Positions 1 to 11,907 of a stretch of DNA of 64,000 nucleotides are shown here, piece by piece. The position numbers and the translations under genes are program-made. Numbering within the stretch: position 1 is the first letter of the stretch; the number at the start of each line of letters is the position of its first letter. Origin of the DNA: Sitta carolinensis (taxonomy: Eukaryota > Chordata > Aves > Passeriformes > Sittidae); assembly GCA_032173965.1 (NCBI GenBank), contig CM063284.1:112380410-112444409 (forward strand), written 5' to 3'. The notes beneath the pieces are model-generated. The model was not told the DNA's origin and did no database searches. It worked only from the letters and a program-made list of their open reading frames with translations.

Positions 1-3000
1 AAAATAAACGTCTGCTCACTCCTTTGAAAATTAGTGTAGGACATTGCAGTATAAAACTAAAACAGCCCATGTTTTCAGCTACATTGCTATAAAGACAGAA
101 TAACTTTATTTCTCTTATGCATACTGTATTTGATACACAGCTTTAATATATATCATATATTTACAAAACAATATTCCACTGAGATTTGGTTTTGCTGTGC
201 TTAGTCATTCTTTTCCCTTACCCAGTGAAATTGGTCAGCATATTGTAGTTGCCTCATGTAAGTTTTCATTTGTGAAGCCGTTTTTCTTCATGTTGCTGAT
301 GCAAAGTTTTTGTAACAGCAGTCATAGAAGTCGACATTTTGATAGAAACGTCTTGTCATCCAGTTACTTGTGCAACAGTTGTTAGTACAATCATTTCATC
401 TCAATTGGAAAGTCTCACCCCAATCAGTTGCACAAAACTGAGAGTAAAAAGTGATTATTTATCACTCTAAGGTGACTGTGAGTCTGTGGCATGTGAGGAA
501 AAGGGCAATGTGCTTGTGCAAATTAATCTGAGTGGACATTTGGACGGGAAATGGAATTATGATGCAACATTTATATTATGCTGTTGCTGAAGGCATTGAG
601 TCTTCCTCCATAATTGTAGCCATAATTCCTGCTGCAGCAATATATTAAATTTTATGGCATTTATGATACACATAATCAAAAAGAGAACTATTAAAATCAT
701 GGTTTTGGAGCAAGCTGAATGATGTAAAGCATAGGAAAAAAAATAAAAATTTGTTATTACTAGGTGCAATTTAAATACTATTTATTTGTTTTATTGAGTA
801 AAGAAGGAGTAGCGAACTGTTTACAGTTTCTTACAGGCGGCATAAAGAAATTAATTAATTCCATAAGAAAACTGTACGAACATGTTGTTATATATTGTGG
901 TTGGGTCCTACAACTTGAAATCAACTGGATCCATCTGTTGAGTCTTTCAGCTCACGCATGCTCCATGTGCTTCAGATTAGGCAGGGTTAATGTGTCCTTC
1001 ACTGCCAAGAGGGAAGGGGCAGCCTTGGTGGCACATATGAGCAGTGCATTGGTGTGGCCCCCTCTGTCCCTCTTTAAACACTTCCACCCTCATGACTTTG
1101 AACATCCTCTGTATGAATTTGAGAGTGTCAAAAAGTGGTGATGGTTGGGGTCGCACAGCTTTGTTTCAAACTCTGGATCACCTGCTGAGTTGTCTATGTG
1201 CTGAGGTGTTGTTAGAGGACAGTGAGAGCCAAAGGAGGGCCAGCACATCTGTGTCTTGTGACAATGATCTCACCCCAAGGTTTTTATTAAAACCTAGCTG
1301 AATTAATGGCTTTTCGTGGCTGAAAAGGTGGGCTGAACCTGAAAGAAATCCTGCTGTGTTTAATTTTCTTTACTGATCCCCTTTTATCTACAACAGATGA
1401 AAGCAAATAGAATATTGCTAATCTTAAATGAGCTATTTGTCTGACAGTGGTAGAGCTGGTGGCCTTTTGCTTTTGGTTAGATGGCTGTGAGTTAACATTA
1501 AGACATTGAAATAAGCAGGAAAATATCTACATTATCTGTTTCTGATATGCATCAAAATGCATTGTTCATTCTAACATTATTCAGTGCAGCTATGTTCTGA
1601 GATACTTATGCAGCAGCCATTCTCACCTTTTGGAACTGGGATTTTGAAATTAAATGTTACATGCAGATAGGTGTATTTAATGATTTGGAATTTATTTAGT
1701 GAAGGAAGAGTGAACAGAGAAAGGAGGTTATTTTTTCCTGCTCATTAATTGGCATTAGAGTTCATCTGACTGAACTCCACAGTGGTCACTCCAAAAATCT
1801 TTTAAGTAATAGAATGATTTCTTTGTTAAATTGTATATATTGGCCTTTTCTCTAATTTTTCACATAATTGGCTGTATTATCAAGAGAATTCTGAAGAAAA
1901 CTCCATGATGTCTCTTAATGACTTTTTCAAAAGGCTTTAATATACAAGGGCTGTATACATTTCTTTCAATTTTTGTATTATACCTATCTGCAGTTGTAGA
2001 GACTATGAATGGTCCTGCAGCACCTAATTTCTGTCTGGATTGGCAGGGTAAGATACAGTAAGTAGGTACCTGCTGAATGTGGCTGACATCAATTGTTCTT
2101 TTCACCTGAAGATTGAGAAGAGACAGTTAGACCTTGTACTACTTATTGCTGTAGAGCAGAAGTGTGGATCTCACACACTGACATGTTTAACATTTCAACA
2201 GTTCAGATCTTCTCCCAGGAATTCTAATTCTGCTTCAGCAGACTAGTCCTGACATGGTTTCATGAAATGTGAAAAGAGAGGCAGTAGAGAGAAAAAGAAG
2301 GAGTATTAGTCAATGCTTTAATTTAATGGCCCTCTGAATTTTGATCTCAAAGTAGGACACACTTCTGAGATCCTTTGTTCTATGTTTTAGAACAGTGTTT
2401 GTGAATGGAACTACCTGGGGGATTGCAGAACACAGAGTATAGTGGGGTTGAAGCATCACTGTGTTTCTCACTTAAAAAGCGTGAGAGCAATTTCTCAAAC
2501 CTGTTCCTTTGTTTAAATCACAGTCAGCTTTCTGCATGATTTATCAGAGTAAGAGGTCAGCTGCTGAGAATTACCTACATTCTTTTCAACAAAAAATTTG
2601 TGTAAAATGAAGAATTTGGAGAATTGCCTAAATTCAAATGGCACTAATATATGTCGACTGTGCATTAATTTAAGAAATTACATCATGTTTGAAAAAAAAA
2701 AAATGTATGAGCAATTTAAGAGGTTTCATCCTGGACACAGCTCATTCATCAAATTAGCTGCATATTGAGAAACACATTCTTTTCCATGATACAAAGTAGA
2801 CTACAATGTATCATTAAACTTTTGTGAATTTTCATCCCTTTCTGTAACAGAACTTTTCAGCATTTTACAGGGAAGTTTTCAAAATTCTTCCCACTTAATT
2901 TGGCCCAAGTTAGCTTGCATCACCCTCTAAGCACATAAATTAAATATTGAGAGGAAGAAGAAAAAAATGTTCAGACAGGTCTTTGGGAATACTGGTTTAC

Positions 3001-4449
3001 ATGACCTTCAATCTTCCACAAGCTGGTAAGTGTAATACCTCATCTTTAGAATTTAGAAAGAAGAAAGTTATGGGACTTGAAGCTAGAATCTTACAGCAAA
3101 TTCTTTCAGCATGTTTTTGAATATTTTTGTACGTACACTAGGACATTTCTAATATTGTAATCTAAGAATGGATGCTGTTGAACCTTACCAATTATGCCAC
3201 ATCCAGCTTTCTTACATAACTTTCAGATATAAATAGAAAGAAATTTAGTTTGGGAGGAACTCCAGCGGAAATGAAAACCAAGGCCTAATATAATTTATAA
3301 AAAGATAGAGACATAAAAATTTAAAAATACGAATAAGGATAATAATAGGGTTGTGGAGATGGTAAAAATGTCACAAGCAAAAGATTAGAAGTGAAAATAA
3401 TACATGAGTGTAGATATTTTATGCATTTATTATTAATTATCAACTTCTTGGTATTCTTAGCTCCATGCAATTCAGTGAAATTCATTATTGCTTCCCCCAA
3501 GGAACTTAAAAGTCAAACATCATATGGAAAATGCAGTTCATTTTAACATAACCTACAGATTAGTTTCAGTTTCATCGTGGTCCACATATATTGGGTGAAA
3601 AAAATAATTCAAGTAGTATGTTCAATTTTTTTCTTGTTGTGTAGGGTTGTTTTAAAATGGCTTCTGCTGAAAATGGAAACTAAGCAAAGGAGATCGTAAA
3701 GGAGATGCCACATGATAATCTTCATTGAATCCAAACAGTTTTGAAGCATGCGGTCTTTTATAAAAGACTGAAAATTTCTGCAGTCACTGCAAATAATCTC
3801 ACCCCAGCAGGAGAGGCCAGTAAAGTATCTCTGACCTGGAATTCACCTTTTCCTTTTTTTCTGTCATCTATATTCCTTGAAATAAATGGTAAAAGAAGAC
3901 TACCAAAAAAGCAACAGAAGAAAGAAATGTATAAGAAGTAGTCTCAAGATAACCAGTTTTTTTAATGTTAAATTTTAGATTTCAAAATACATTTTCTTTT
4001 GTATCAGTGTGGTTCAAGACCAACTGAGTTATACTATGCAGACTTGTAAATATGAAAGTTTCCTCCCTGAGACTTCTCAGTAATAATTATAATAGTGTAT
4101 ATCAGGGGTTTTATTTGATATTGTTCATGTGGACTATTTCAGATTCCTTAAATTTCAAAGGTTTCTTGTTATTCTACAAAGATGCCATCTGATTTCTTTA
4201 CATTATGCATTGGTAACATTGTTTTTATTATATGTTCAAAAATGCAAATTAACTATTACCATTAAATCAAGAAGCCTTATTGAATCTGTTACTTGTGGAA
4301 GTTAGATAATCCCAAAATAATTCGAGCATCATAATTTTGTTTTTTAGATAGGAAGAAGAAAATTCAACTTCAGTCTTAGTAGATGTGAAGCCACAGTTCA
4401 GCAAGATAGAAATTTGTTCCTAACTTTAAAAATTAGAATTTCTAAGTGG
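1..4449. other. Non-coding DNA upstream of the start-codon exon
   Basis: No exon, RNA gene or recognisable repeat family can be supported here. The sequence is AT-rich and unique-looking, with only short A or T runs. Open frames of 60-125 codons occur, including 764-1141, but none resembles a known protein, has splice or codon support, or shows low-complexity bias that would suggest selection. A slightly less AT-rich patch lies at about 1000-1300. Because an intron acceptor precedes the first coding exon at 19227, this stretch is probably part of a 5' UTR intron of SNTG1. It could instead be upstream flanking DNA; the donor exon is not visible. Confidence 0.55.
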
Positions 4450-5811
4450 TAGTGAAGGAAGTGTCGGAAGGAAGTGTCAGAAGGGAAGCAAGGAAAGAGG
4501 GAAGTGTCGAAGAAGTGTCGAAGGAAGTGTCGGGAGAAGGAAGTGTCGGAAGGAAGGAAGTGTCGGAAGGAAGGAAGTGTCAGGAAGGAAGGAGAAGGAA
4601 GTGTAGGAAGGAAGTGTCAAAGGGAAAGGAAGGATGTCGGAAGGAAGTGTCGGAAGGAAGGAAGGAAGGTGGAAGGAAGTGTCGGAAGGAAGTGTCGGAA
4701 GGAAGTGTCGGAAGGAAGGAAAGGAAGGAAGGAGGAAGGAAGATGGATGGAAGGAAGGAAGTGTCGGAAGGAAGGAAGGAAGAGAAGGAAGGAAAGGGGA
4801 AGGAAGGAAGGAAGGAAGGAAGGAAGTGCGGAAGGAAGGAAGGGGAAGGAAGGGAAGGAAAGGAAGGAAGGAAGTGTCGAAGGAAGGAAGGCGGAAGGAA
4901 GGAAGAGGAAGGAGAAGGAAGGAAGGAAGGAGAGTGTCGGAAGGAAGGAAGGAAGTGGGAAGGAAGGTCGGAAGGAAGTGTCGGAAGGAAGGAAGGAAGG
5001 AAGGAAGAAGTGGGAAGGAAGGGGAAGGAAGGAAGTGTCGAGGAAGGAAGTGTCGGAAGGAAGTGTCGGAAGGAAGGAAGGAAGGAAGGAAGGACGGAAG
5101 GAAGGGAAGGAAGTGTCGGAAGGAAGTGTCGGAAGGAAGTGTCGGAAGGAAGGAAGGAAGGAAGGAAGGAAGGAAGGAAGGAAGAAGGAAGGAAGGAAGG
5201 ATGGAAGGAAGTGTCGAAGGAAGGAAGTGTCGGAAGGAAGTGTCGGAAGGAAGGAATGTCGAAGGAAGGGGAAGGAAGTGTCGGAAGGAAGGAAGTCGGA
5301 AGGAAGGAAGGCGAAGGAAGGAGGAAGGAAGGAAGTGGGAAGGAAGGAAGGAAGGAAGGCGAAGAAGGAAAGTGAAGGAAGGAAGGAAGGAAAGGAAGGA
5401 AGGAAGGAAGGAAGGAAGGGGAAGGAAGGGGAAGGAAGGAAGGAAGGAAGGAAGGAAGGAAGGAAGGGAAGGAAGGGGAAGGAAGGAGGAAGGAAGGAAG
5501 GAAGGAAGGAAGGAAGTGTCGGAAGGAAGGAAGTGTCGGAAGGAAGGAAGTGTCGGAAGGAAGTGTCGGAAGGAAGTGGGAAGGAAGTGTCGGAAGGAAG
5601 GGGAAGGAAGGAAGGAAGGAAGGAAGGAAGGAAGGAAGGAAGGAAGGAAGGAAGGAAGGAAGGAAGAGAAGGAAGGAAGGAAGGAAGGAAGGGAGGAAGG
5701 GAGGAAGGAAGGAAGGAAGTGTCGGAAGGAAGGAAGGAAGTGTTGGAAGGAAGTGTCGGAAGGAAGTGTTGGAAGGAAGTGTCGGAAGGAAGGAAGGAGG
5801 GAAGGAAGGAA
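4450..5811 (+). repeat. GGAA / GTGTC purine-rich minisatellite, about 1.36 kb
   Basis: This is one continuous tandem array. GGAA tetramers in varying number are punctuated by GTGTC blocks, so the repeating phrase is GGAAGGAAGTGTC followed by one to many GGAA. Variants include GTGTA, GTGTT, GTGGG, AGAGGAA and GGGGAA. The + strand is almost pure purine apart from the T and C of the GTGTC blocks, and each GTGTCGG block carries a CpG. The middle and end (about 5390-5515 and 5600-5720) are nearly pure GGAA. No stops occur in several frames on either strand, which creates spurious frames of 300-460 codons. The array lies about 13 kb upstream of the SNTG1 start codon. Assembly length may be unreliable. 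Confidence 0.95.
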
Positions 5812-8800
5812 AAGACCTTTGCTAAATTCTTGTCTTAAAAGCACATTTTACATTAAAAAAGCTCCCAGAATAGAAGTTATTTCTTTTCCTCCTGTGTTTT
5901 TGTTCACCGTTACCTACCTGACTTATTGTTGTATAGAAGTGGTGTTGGGTGAGCACATCTGCTTCCCCAGGAAATGGGGAAGGATGTTCCAAAGCCATAT
6001 TGGAGCAGCCTTCTAGATGGAGTGGTGGGAGATACACACAGTCAATGAAGGTGGTCTGATAAGCTGGACAGTGTAATTTTGCAGTGACTGCTGCAAGGTT
6101 GGTATCTTGAATTTTTACAGGCAACTAGCTCAGGGACAAAGGAATTCCTAAGGCAGCTGAATGTTGTTAAATGTACTGAAAGAGACAAAGAAATCCCACA
6201 ATGCTGGAACTCTGTCTGGAAATTTTAGCCTGTTATTTAGACTTTGTAATGATGGGATAATTCTTTGGCCAGACATAGGACTCTACTACATACACTGATA
6301 TGATACTGTTATTGTTATTGTAACATTGTTACATTATTATTCATGACCATATAGAAAGATCCCATAAAACCGGGGCACAGACATTGTTTTCATCCCACTT
6401 GACCAGGAGTATTGTCCAGCTAAATGTAATCTGGGGATGTAAGAGATCACATAAGCTCTGTTTCTGTTCTGTTGAAAAAGGTCTGAACATGCAAGCTTTA
6501 TCTTCCTGCCCTGTTATTATGAAGGGGAACCATAAAATTCATTGGATTGGCAAATCTTAAACCATTTTTAAAGGGCTCACTGCTGTGCTAGGGTCGTCTT
6601 TAAAAATCTTATACGTAACTAGTACTACTCTCAAGCCTTGATAAGGATTAGTCTATTCACAAGTGGTTAAGAAGCACTTCTATTTATGTATATATTAAAT
6701 AATTTGTTGAAGAAAAGTTTCTAGATGTGTTTCTTTATTAATAGATGGGTTCAGTAGCAGGATGTAATAACTGTCAAACAGTATTCTAAATCCTTTGATA
6801 AGCCTGTCTTCAAATAGCAAAATGTTCATATGTGTGTTCATATGACCTCACTTCACCATAACCAGTCAGTTGCATTGGGAATGGAGGGAGAATCCAGAAA
6901 GAGAGATGCCCATCCCAGTAAATGAGAAGATTAGAAGTATATGCTTTAGATTGCAGGTCATATAAATTTGGATTACAAAAAGAAATCCAGATAGGTAGTT
7001 ATTTATAGGCTACTCAGGAGGTTTTACTAGAGAACATTGAAATTTGTTCAAAACTACAGAAATGCTCCCCATCCTCCTTTAATTTTTTTAAGCTGAACTT
7101 AAAATGCTGGTCTATAAAGGAAAAAGCTTGGGTATTTGGCTGTCTCAGACTTTATGAAGATCATTGTCGCAATCCCTGCAGGTTCATGACCCTATCACAT
7201 AGTAAGGAGTTTGTTTTTTAAAGTGAAGGAAACACTTTTTTTCAGTAAGTTTATGTACACCAAGATCAAAAGGTAGCACATACTGTGTTCTCAAACATTG
7301 TGCCACAATTGTGGCAGAAGATTGTTTATCAGTTGTTTTTCCCCAAGATAGTCTCTTTTAAAAGTCAGAGGGGTGAGTAGAAGACCATGAGACTGCATAT
7401 CTTAAGGACATTTTTTTTCTTTTGAACTATTAAAAACTAATAAGTAATTTTTTTCTCACATGTATTTAACAGATGTGCCCTCTTTTTTTCAGTTTCTTCC
7501 ACCACATTGTAAGAATCCAAAATAGCTGTGAACCTTGATGGATATTTACTACTTGTCAGTCCTTACCATCTTTCCCAAATCCTGCTCATGTTCAAGTGGT
7601 AGGTTACAAATTATTACAGCAGTACTTTCAGACTCTCATGATATTTTATAGGTTCACTTTTAATGATTGTTAAAACTGCTGCTTGAAAACTGCTACTATT
7701 TTTACAGAAGGCATTTAGTATTCAGAAGAAGAATAAAAAAATAAAAAGGAACTTGACTAGTTTAAACACCAGGAAGATTAAATATTTCTCTTGGAGAGAG
7801 AGCCATTGTTTTATGCAGGGTTTGATGGCTGTTAAACCATGAAGAAATGCAACAACCTGGAACTTGTGCTGTTGCTAGGAGAGGTAGCAACAATATCGGC
7901 AACACACACACACACACAAAAATCTTAATTTTCAGAAGAGAAACATTTCCCAAAGAGTGAAGCACTCTCTAATATCTTCAAAACTATCACTGGTTTTCAC
8001 CCAGTTTTAAATCAGGCTCATGGTTTATGAAGAATTATTTTAAAATATGATCAAGTATTACAGGCAATCATTAGAAAACACTTCTGAAGCTAGAACCATC
8101 AGAAAAGATTCCCTCTCAATGTCAGTATATTATACTTCACAATTTTTTTTCCCTGATAAAATTTCAAGCTCAGAGAAAGCTGCATGATAACCAGGATTTC
8201 TTGGACCAGTTTTCACTTGGGCATGTTTAATAAGTGGCAAAAGAACATGCATTTGGGTTTTTCTAAGTAGCTGAGTCCTTGAAATTATGTTTACAGAACT
8301 TCTGCTAAGCCATCATTTCTCCTTGTTGTGTATATGTCTCAGGTTTAACTTGTCTGCCGTTTAGTCTCAGTATGTGCTTGTAGTTTACCCCGGTGGCATT
8401 GCTGTCATTACCCTGAAAGCAAGAGGCTAGGCTTTTCCCTGGGCTATGTGATTGTCAACAGATTCTAAAAATAGTATTTTGTTCTACTGCATGATCTTAA
8501 TTTAGCTGAACTTCCTGCCTTAATCATTCCTTTGTGCCAGATTTGCCAAATTTCAGGTCCTCAGACATGCTGTACAGTCCACAACACCCATATTCATTTC
8601 CTGCGTCAGTGTCTTGTGCTTTGCCTTAATTCAGTGTGTCTCTGGATTCTGTACAGAGCTTGTTCTCTTTACATATCTCTCTTTCACTTTAATATTTCTA
8701 AAATGATAAAGGATGCTTTGAAGCAATTGTGATTTAGATGGTACCCAAAACTGCATTGAAGTAATTTGTTTTCTGCAGGCATGTCACAAGCAATGAACTT

Positions 8801-11016
8801 TGATAGTTCTGGTAATCTTGTGTAAAGATTTCTAAAATAAAGCCCAGTTACCATAGCCATGTGACTGAAAATGCAGGGGAATTATTTCCTAATGCATCTC
8901 TGACCCTCTTTCCTCAATATTATTGCTTTTAGTCAGTTTTTCCCTAAGATTTACATATACTTCTGTTTTTAAAGTTTGTGTCTTTTGTAACCCAAGTCTG
9001 CTAGGAGGAAAGAGAGAGAGAGAAAAGAAAACAATATGCAAAGAATTTAGGCTCTTCCATACCCCTAAAGTGCCTTCCTTCAGCTTATCAGTCATAATTG
9101 TCATATAGAATATTTTTGATGAAAAAAAGTAACAAAATTTATCCTAACAAATAATAATGTGTCATGGGGAATTGAAATGAGTTTTAAAAATGTTTCCATC
9201 TTTTCCGCCTTCACATTCTTTCTTTCCTTGGTCTTAGTAACTATCTCTTCCCTCTTCTATCGTGTTTTTCTCTTCTGTTTAATGTTTTTTCTCCTCTTTG
9301 ATCAGTCTTGTTGGACTGGCACTGTGTTGCTGTGTTACTTTTATTAACTAAGTCTCACCCTCTTTTTCTCTCTAATTTTGTTCCTACTTCCATCACTTTG
9401 GGGGAAAACAAGCGTTGAAAAAGAACCCTATAGCTTCCTCTAGTTCCCCACAGGATGAGGGGATGGAGTCTTTAAACTATAACCTTTCCATTTCCTGAAA
9501 TAGATTTTAAAGTGAATAAAGAAATTGTGACCTGAAGTCTGTCCTCTCCCTAGTCTCTTGCCTGAAAGACTTGGAAAGTAAAAAGGAAGAGCAAAACTCC
9601 TAACTTTGCTTCAGTGACTGTGTCTGAACTCCTTTGGTACTGTTTAGTGCACCAATATAGATATTCACCTACTATACCAGTGAATTTTGGTGATATAATT
9701 GGAATTTTTATAATTTGAGTTCCATTTGATTTCAAGACTTATGTTTAAATTTTTCAGATAGGTTAAACATTGGAAAATACTTGAATTGAATAAAGGTATA
9801 CAAGTTTAAGTCATCATTGTGTATGCAGCATGACTCAGTTTCACTTACACATTCACAATCTAAATTTTCCACTGGAACCCACTTTGAAAAAAAAGTTCAT
9901 GTAAAGACTAACCCGTAATGAGATATCTTCTGATACTCTCAGGGGCAGACACTTCCGAGCTTTCATTTGAGCTAGTGTACTGGTTCTTACATTCTTCCAG
10001 TTCTTGTGAGTTTCCAAAATATGAACTTCCTAGGTCATGTTTATCATTATCAATAAAACTGGCTTCTGGCATTGATGTAATTACATAAAGCAGCCTACAT
10101 CCATATTTTTTAACTGTCTTTCTCTATGCAGTGGGGTGGCTGTGAGAAAATTGTCTATTAAAAAGTCATCCTTTTACTAATTCCTTAGTCATGTAGCCTG
10201 TTGTTTTGGAGAGTATTGTCATGGACTAAACCCATATGAGTCTGTACTAGCAGTTGAAGAACAGAGACAATGAATTAGCTGGCATTGCTTAATTTTTTGT
10301 ATGCTATACAGAAAAACTGACATAACACTACCTGCCTGTGGAAGTTGGGTCTGATTTTGGGTGCATTTCCCTAGAATCAAGTTTTCTGTGGTGGCTAGAA
10401 ACCTCCACATTTGCTGTCTTGAAGGCTGTCTTCTTCTACCTCATCCCTCAGCATTCCCAAAGAAGCAAAAGCTTCCTCAGTTTGAGGAACTCCTTTCTGC
10501 TAACCTACAATGTTGTAGATTCCCTTCCCCATTCTTTTCACTTAACTCTTGGTAAAACCTTTTCATCATGACTTCAGCATCTTCCAGTCTGCTTGACTGT
10601 ATAGTTCACATTCTCATTATCTTTTTTTATCTACATTTAGTGGTGTGTGAAAGACAATCATCATAGAAATTTGTTATGTTAATCCTACCTTTATTACAAT
10701 TACCTTGCATCATGAATGTGTCCAGGATTTTGCAAAGAAAAATCAGTTTTTGCCATCTTGGCTTTCAGTGAGCTCAAGAATGCATTAAGTAGAATCTAAT
10801 CTGAACGGTAGTTAATTATATACAAAATGTGATAAACAAAATGAATAATTCCCAAAATGTGACTGATAAAATAGAGATGCTACTTACAGATATCCACCCC
10901 TGTGTGCCCTGCACAGGTTTCATTGTGTGGCAACTCAGTGTTCCTGGATCAGCACAGTTTACCGCCAGCCAGTGTATGTCTGAATCAACCTCTCTTTCTA
11001 AAAGTGGAGCACACTG
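5812..11016. other. Non-coding DNA, no gene recognised
   Basis: AT-rich single-copy-looking sequence follows the minisatellite. It holds a short CA run at 7901-7918, a short GA-rich stretch near 9010-9030, and scattered T runs of 8-10 bases. Open frames of 60-100 codons are present on both strands, but none has recognisable protein similarity. I see no RNA gene, promoter-like CpG cluster or transposon end. It is probably intronic or upstream SNTG1 sequence. Confidence 0.5.
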
Positions 11017-11060
11017 TTGTTTTTTGTTTGGTTGGTTTTTTTTGTTTTTTTTTTTTTTTT
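11017..11060 (+). repeat. T-rich low-complexity tract with GGTT
   Basis: A short run of T is broken by GTTTGGTTGG-type units and ends in an uninterrupted T stretch followed by AAC. It belongs to the same class as the tracts near 11.7, 33.1, 41.2, 44.2 and 55.9 kb. Confidence 0.8.
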
Positions 11061-11703
11061 AACATACTGTGATAGCCTTATAGCAGGATTAACACCCTGC
11101 AGGATAGGGATGTGTGGACAGCTGGAATGACCATTTCACAATCCCATTTCAATCCACTTACATAAAAAAGGATTTTCAGTGAGGGCTGGTACTCTCTCAG
11201 GGATATTTTCTAATTAGCTGTAAAGTATTTCTCACTGGCTAGTTAACTTTGTTTGTTTTAATTATACAGTGCTTTAAGTGCTGTGTTTTCCTATGTGGCA
11301 TATTTTGCGTATCTCAAGCTCCCTTTTTATACATTTTGACAATGTACAACTGCAGGAATAGTTTGACAGTAAATAAACTTGACTTGATGATATTACAACA
11401 GCATTGCTACAAATTCCTGCTTTTTGGATTCCAGAATAGATAAAGAGGCTTTTGCTGCAATCATATAAAAACTCAAGTGGAAGTTCAAATTATGTTGATT
11501 AATTTTGAGCCAAGTTGTTGGTGTTTGTTTTCTATAAATACTGAATTCTTCTATATAGAAGCATCTGCTCTGAAAAAGAAAGGAAATGTGGTGAAGACTA
11601 TGCAAACAATGATCATAGTATCTCTATTGGCTAGAATTTCCTGGTTCATGCACTGTATTATTCCTCATTCCTTTGCTGGCAGCTCTTTGAAATAGGTTAC
11701 TGT

Positions 11704-11907
11704 TTAGGGGTTTTGGTTTGGGTGTTTCCTGTTGTTGTTTTTGGGGCTTTTTTTTTTTGTTTGTTTTTTTGTGGGTTGTTTTTTTTTTTTTTTTTTTTTT
11801 TTGTTTGTTTTTTGTTGGTTTGGTTTGGTTTGGTTTTGGATTTTTTTTGTTTGTTGGTTTGGTTTTGGGGGTTCTTTGTTTGTTGGTTTGTCTGCTCAGG
11901 TTTTTTT
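11704..11907 (+). repeat. T/G-rich low-complexity tract with 24-T run and TTTGG units
   Basis: About 200 bases consist almost only of T and G on the + strand. They include an uninterrupted T run at about 11779-11802, then repeated TTTGG units (around 11816-11836), then GTTTGTTGG motifs. Stop-poor frames of 60-73 codons across it encode only phenylalanine, leucine, valine, glycine and tryptophan, and are artefacts of base composition. Such tracts are, as I recall, common in passerine genomes. Confidence 0.9.

Noticed and set aside
764..1141. 125-codon open frame on the + strand
   Set aside because: No recognisable protein features, no splice context, and flanked by AT-rich non-coding DNA. This length is expected by chance in 64 kb.
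4446..6016. Four overlapping open frames of 309-460 codons and a 455-codon minus frame
   Set aside because: All are translations of the GGAA/GTGTC minisatellite in different frames, with no non-repeat domain. They arise because the repeat lacks stop codons.
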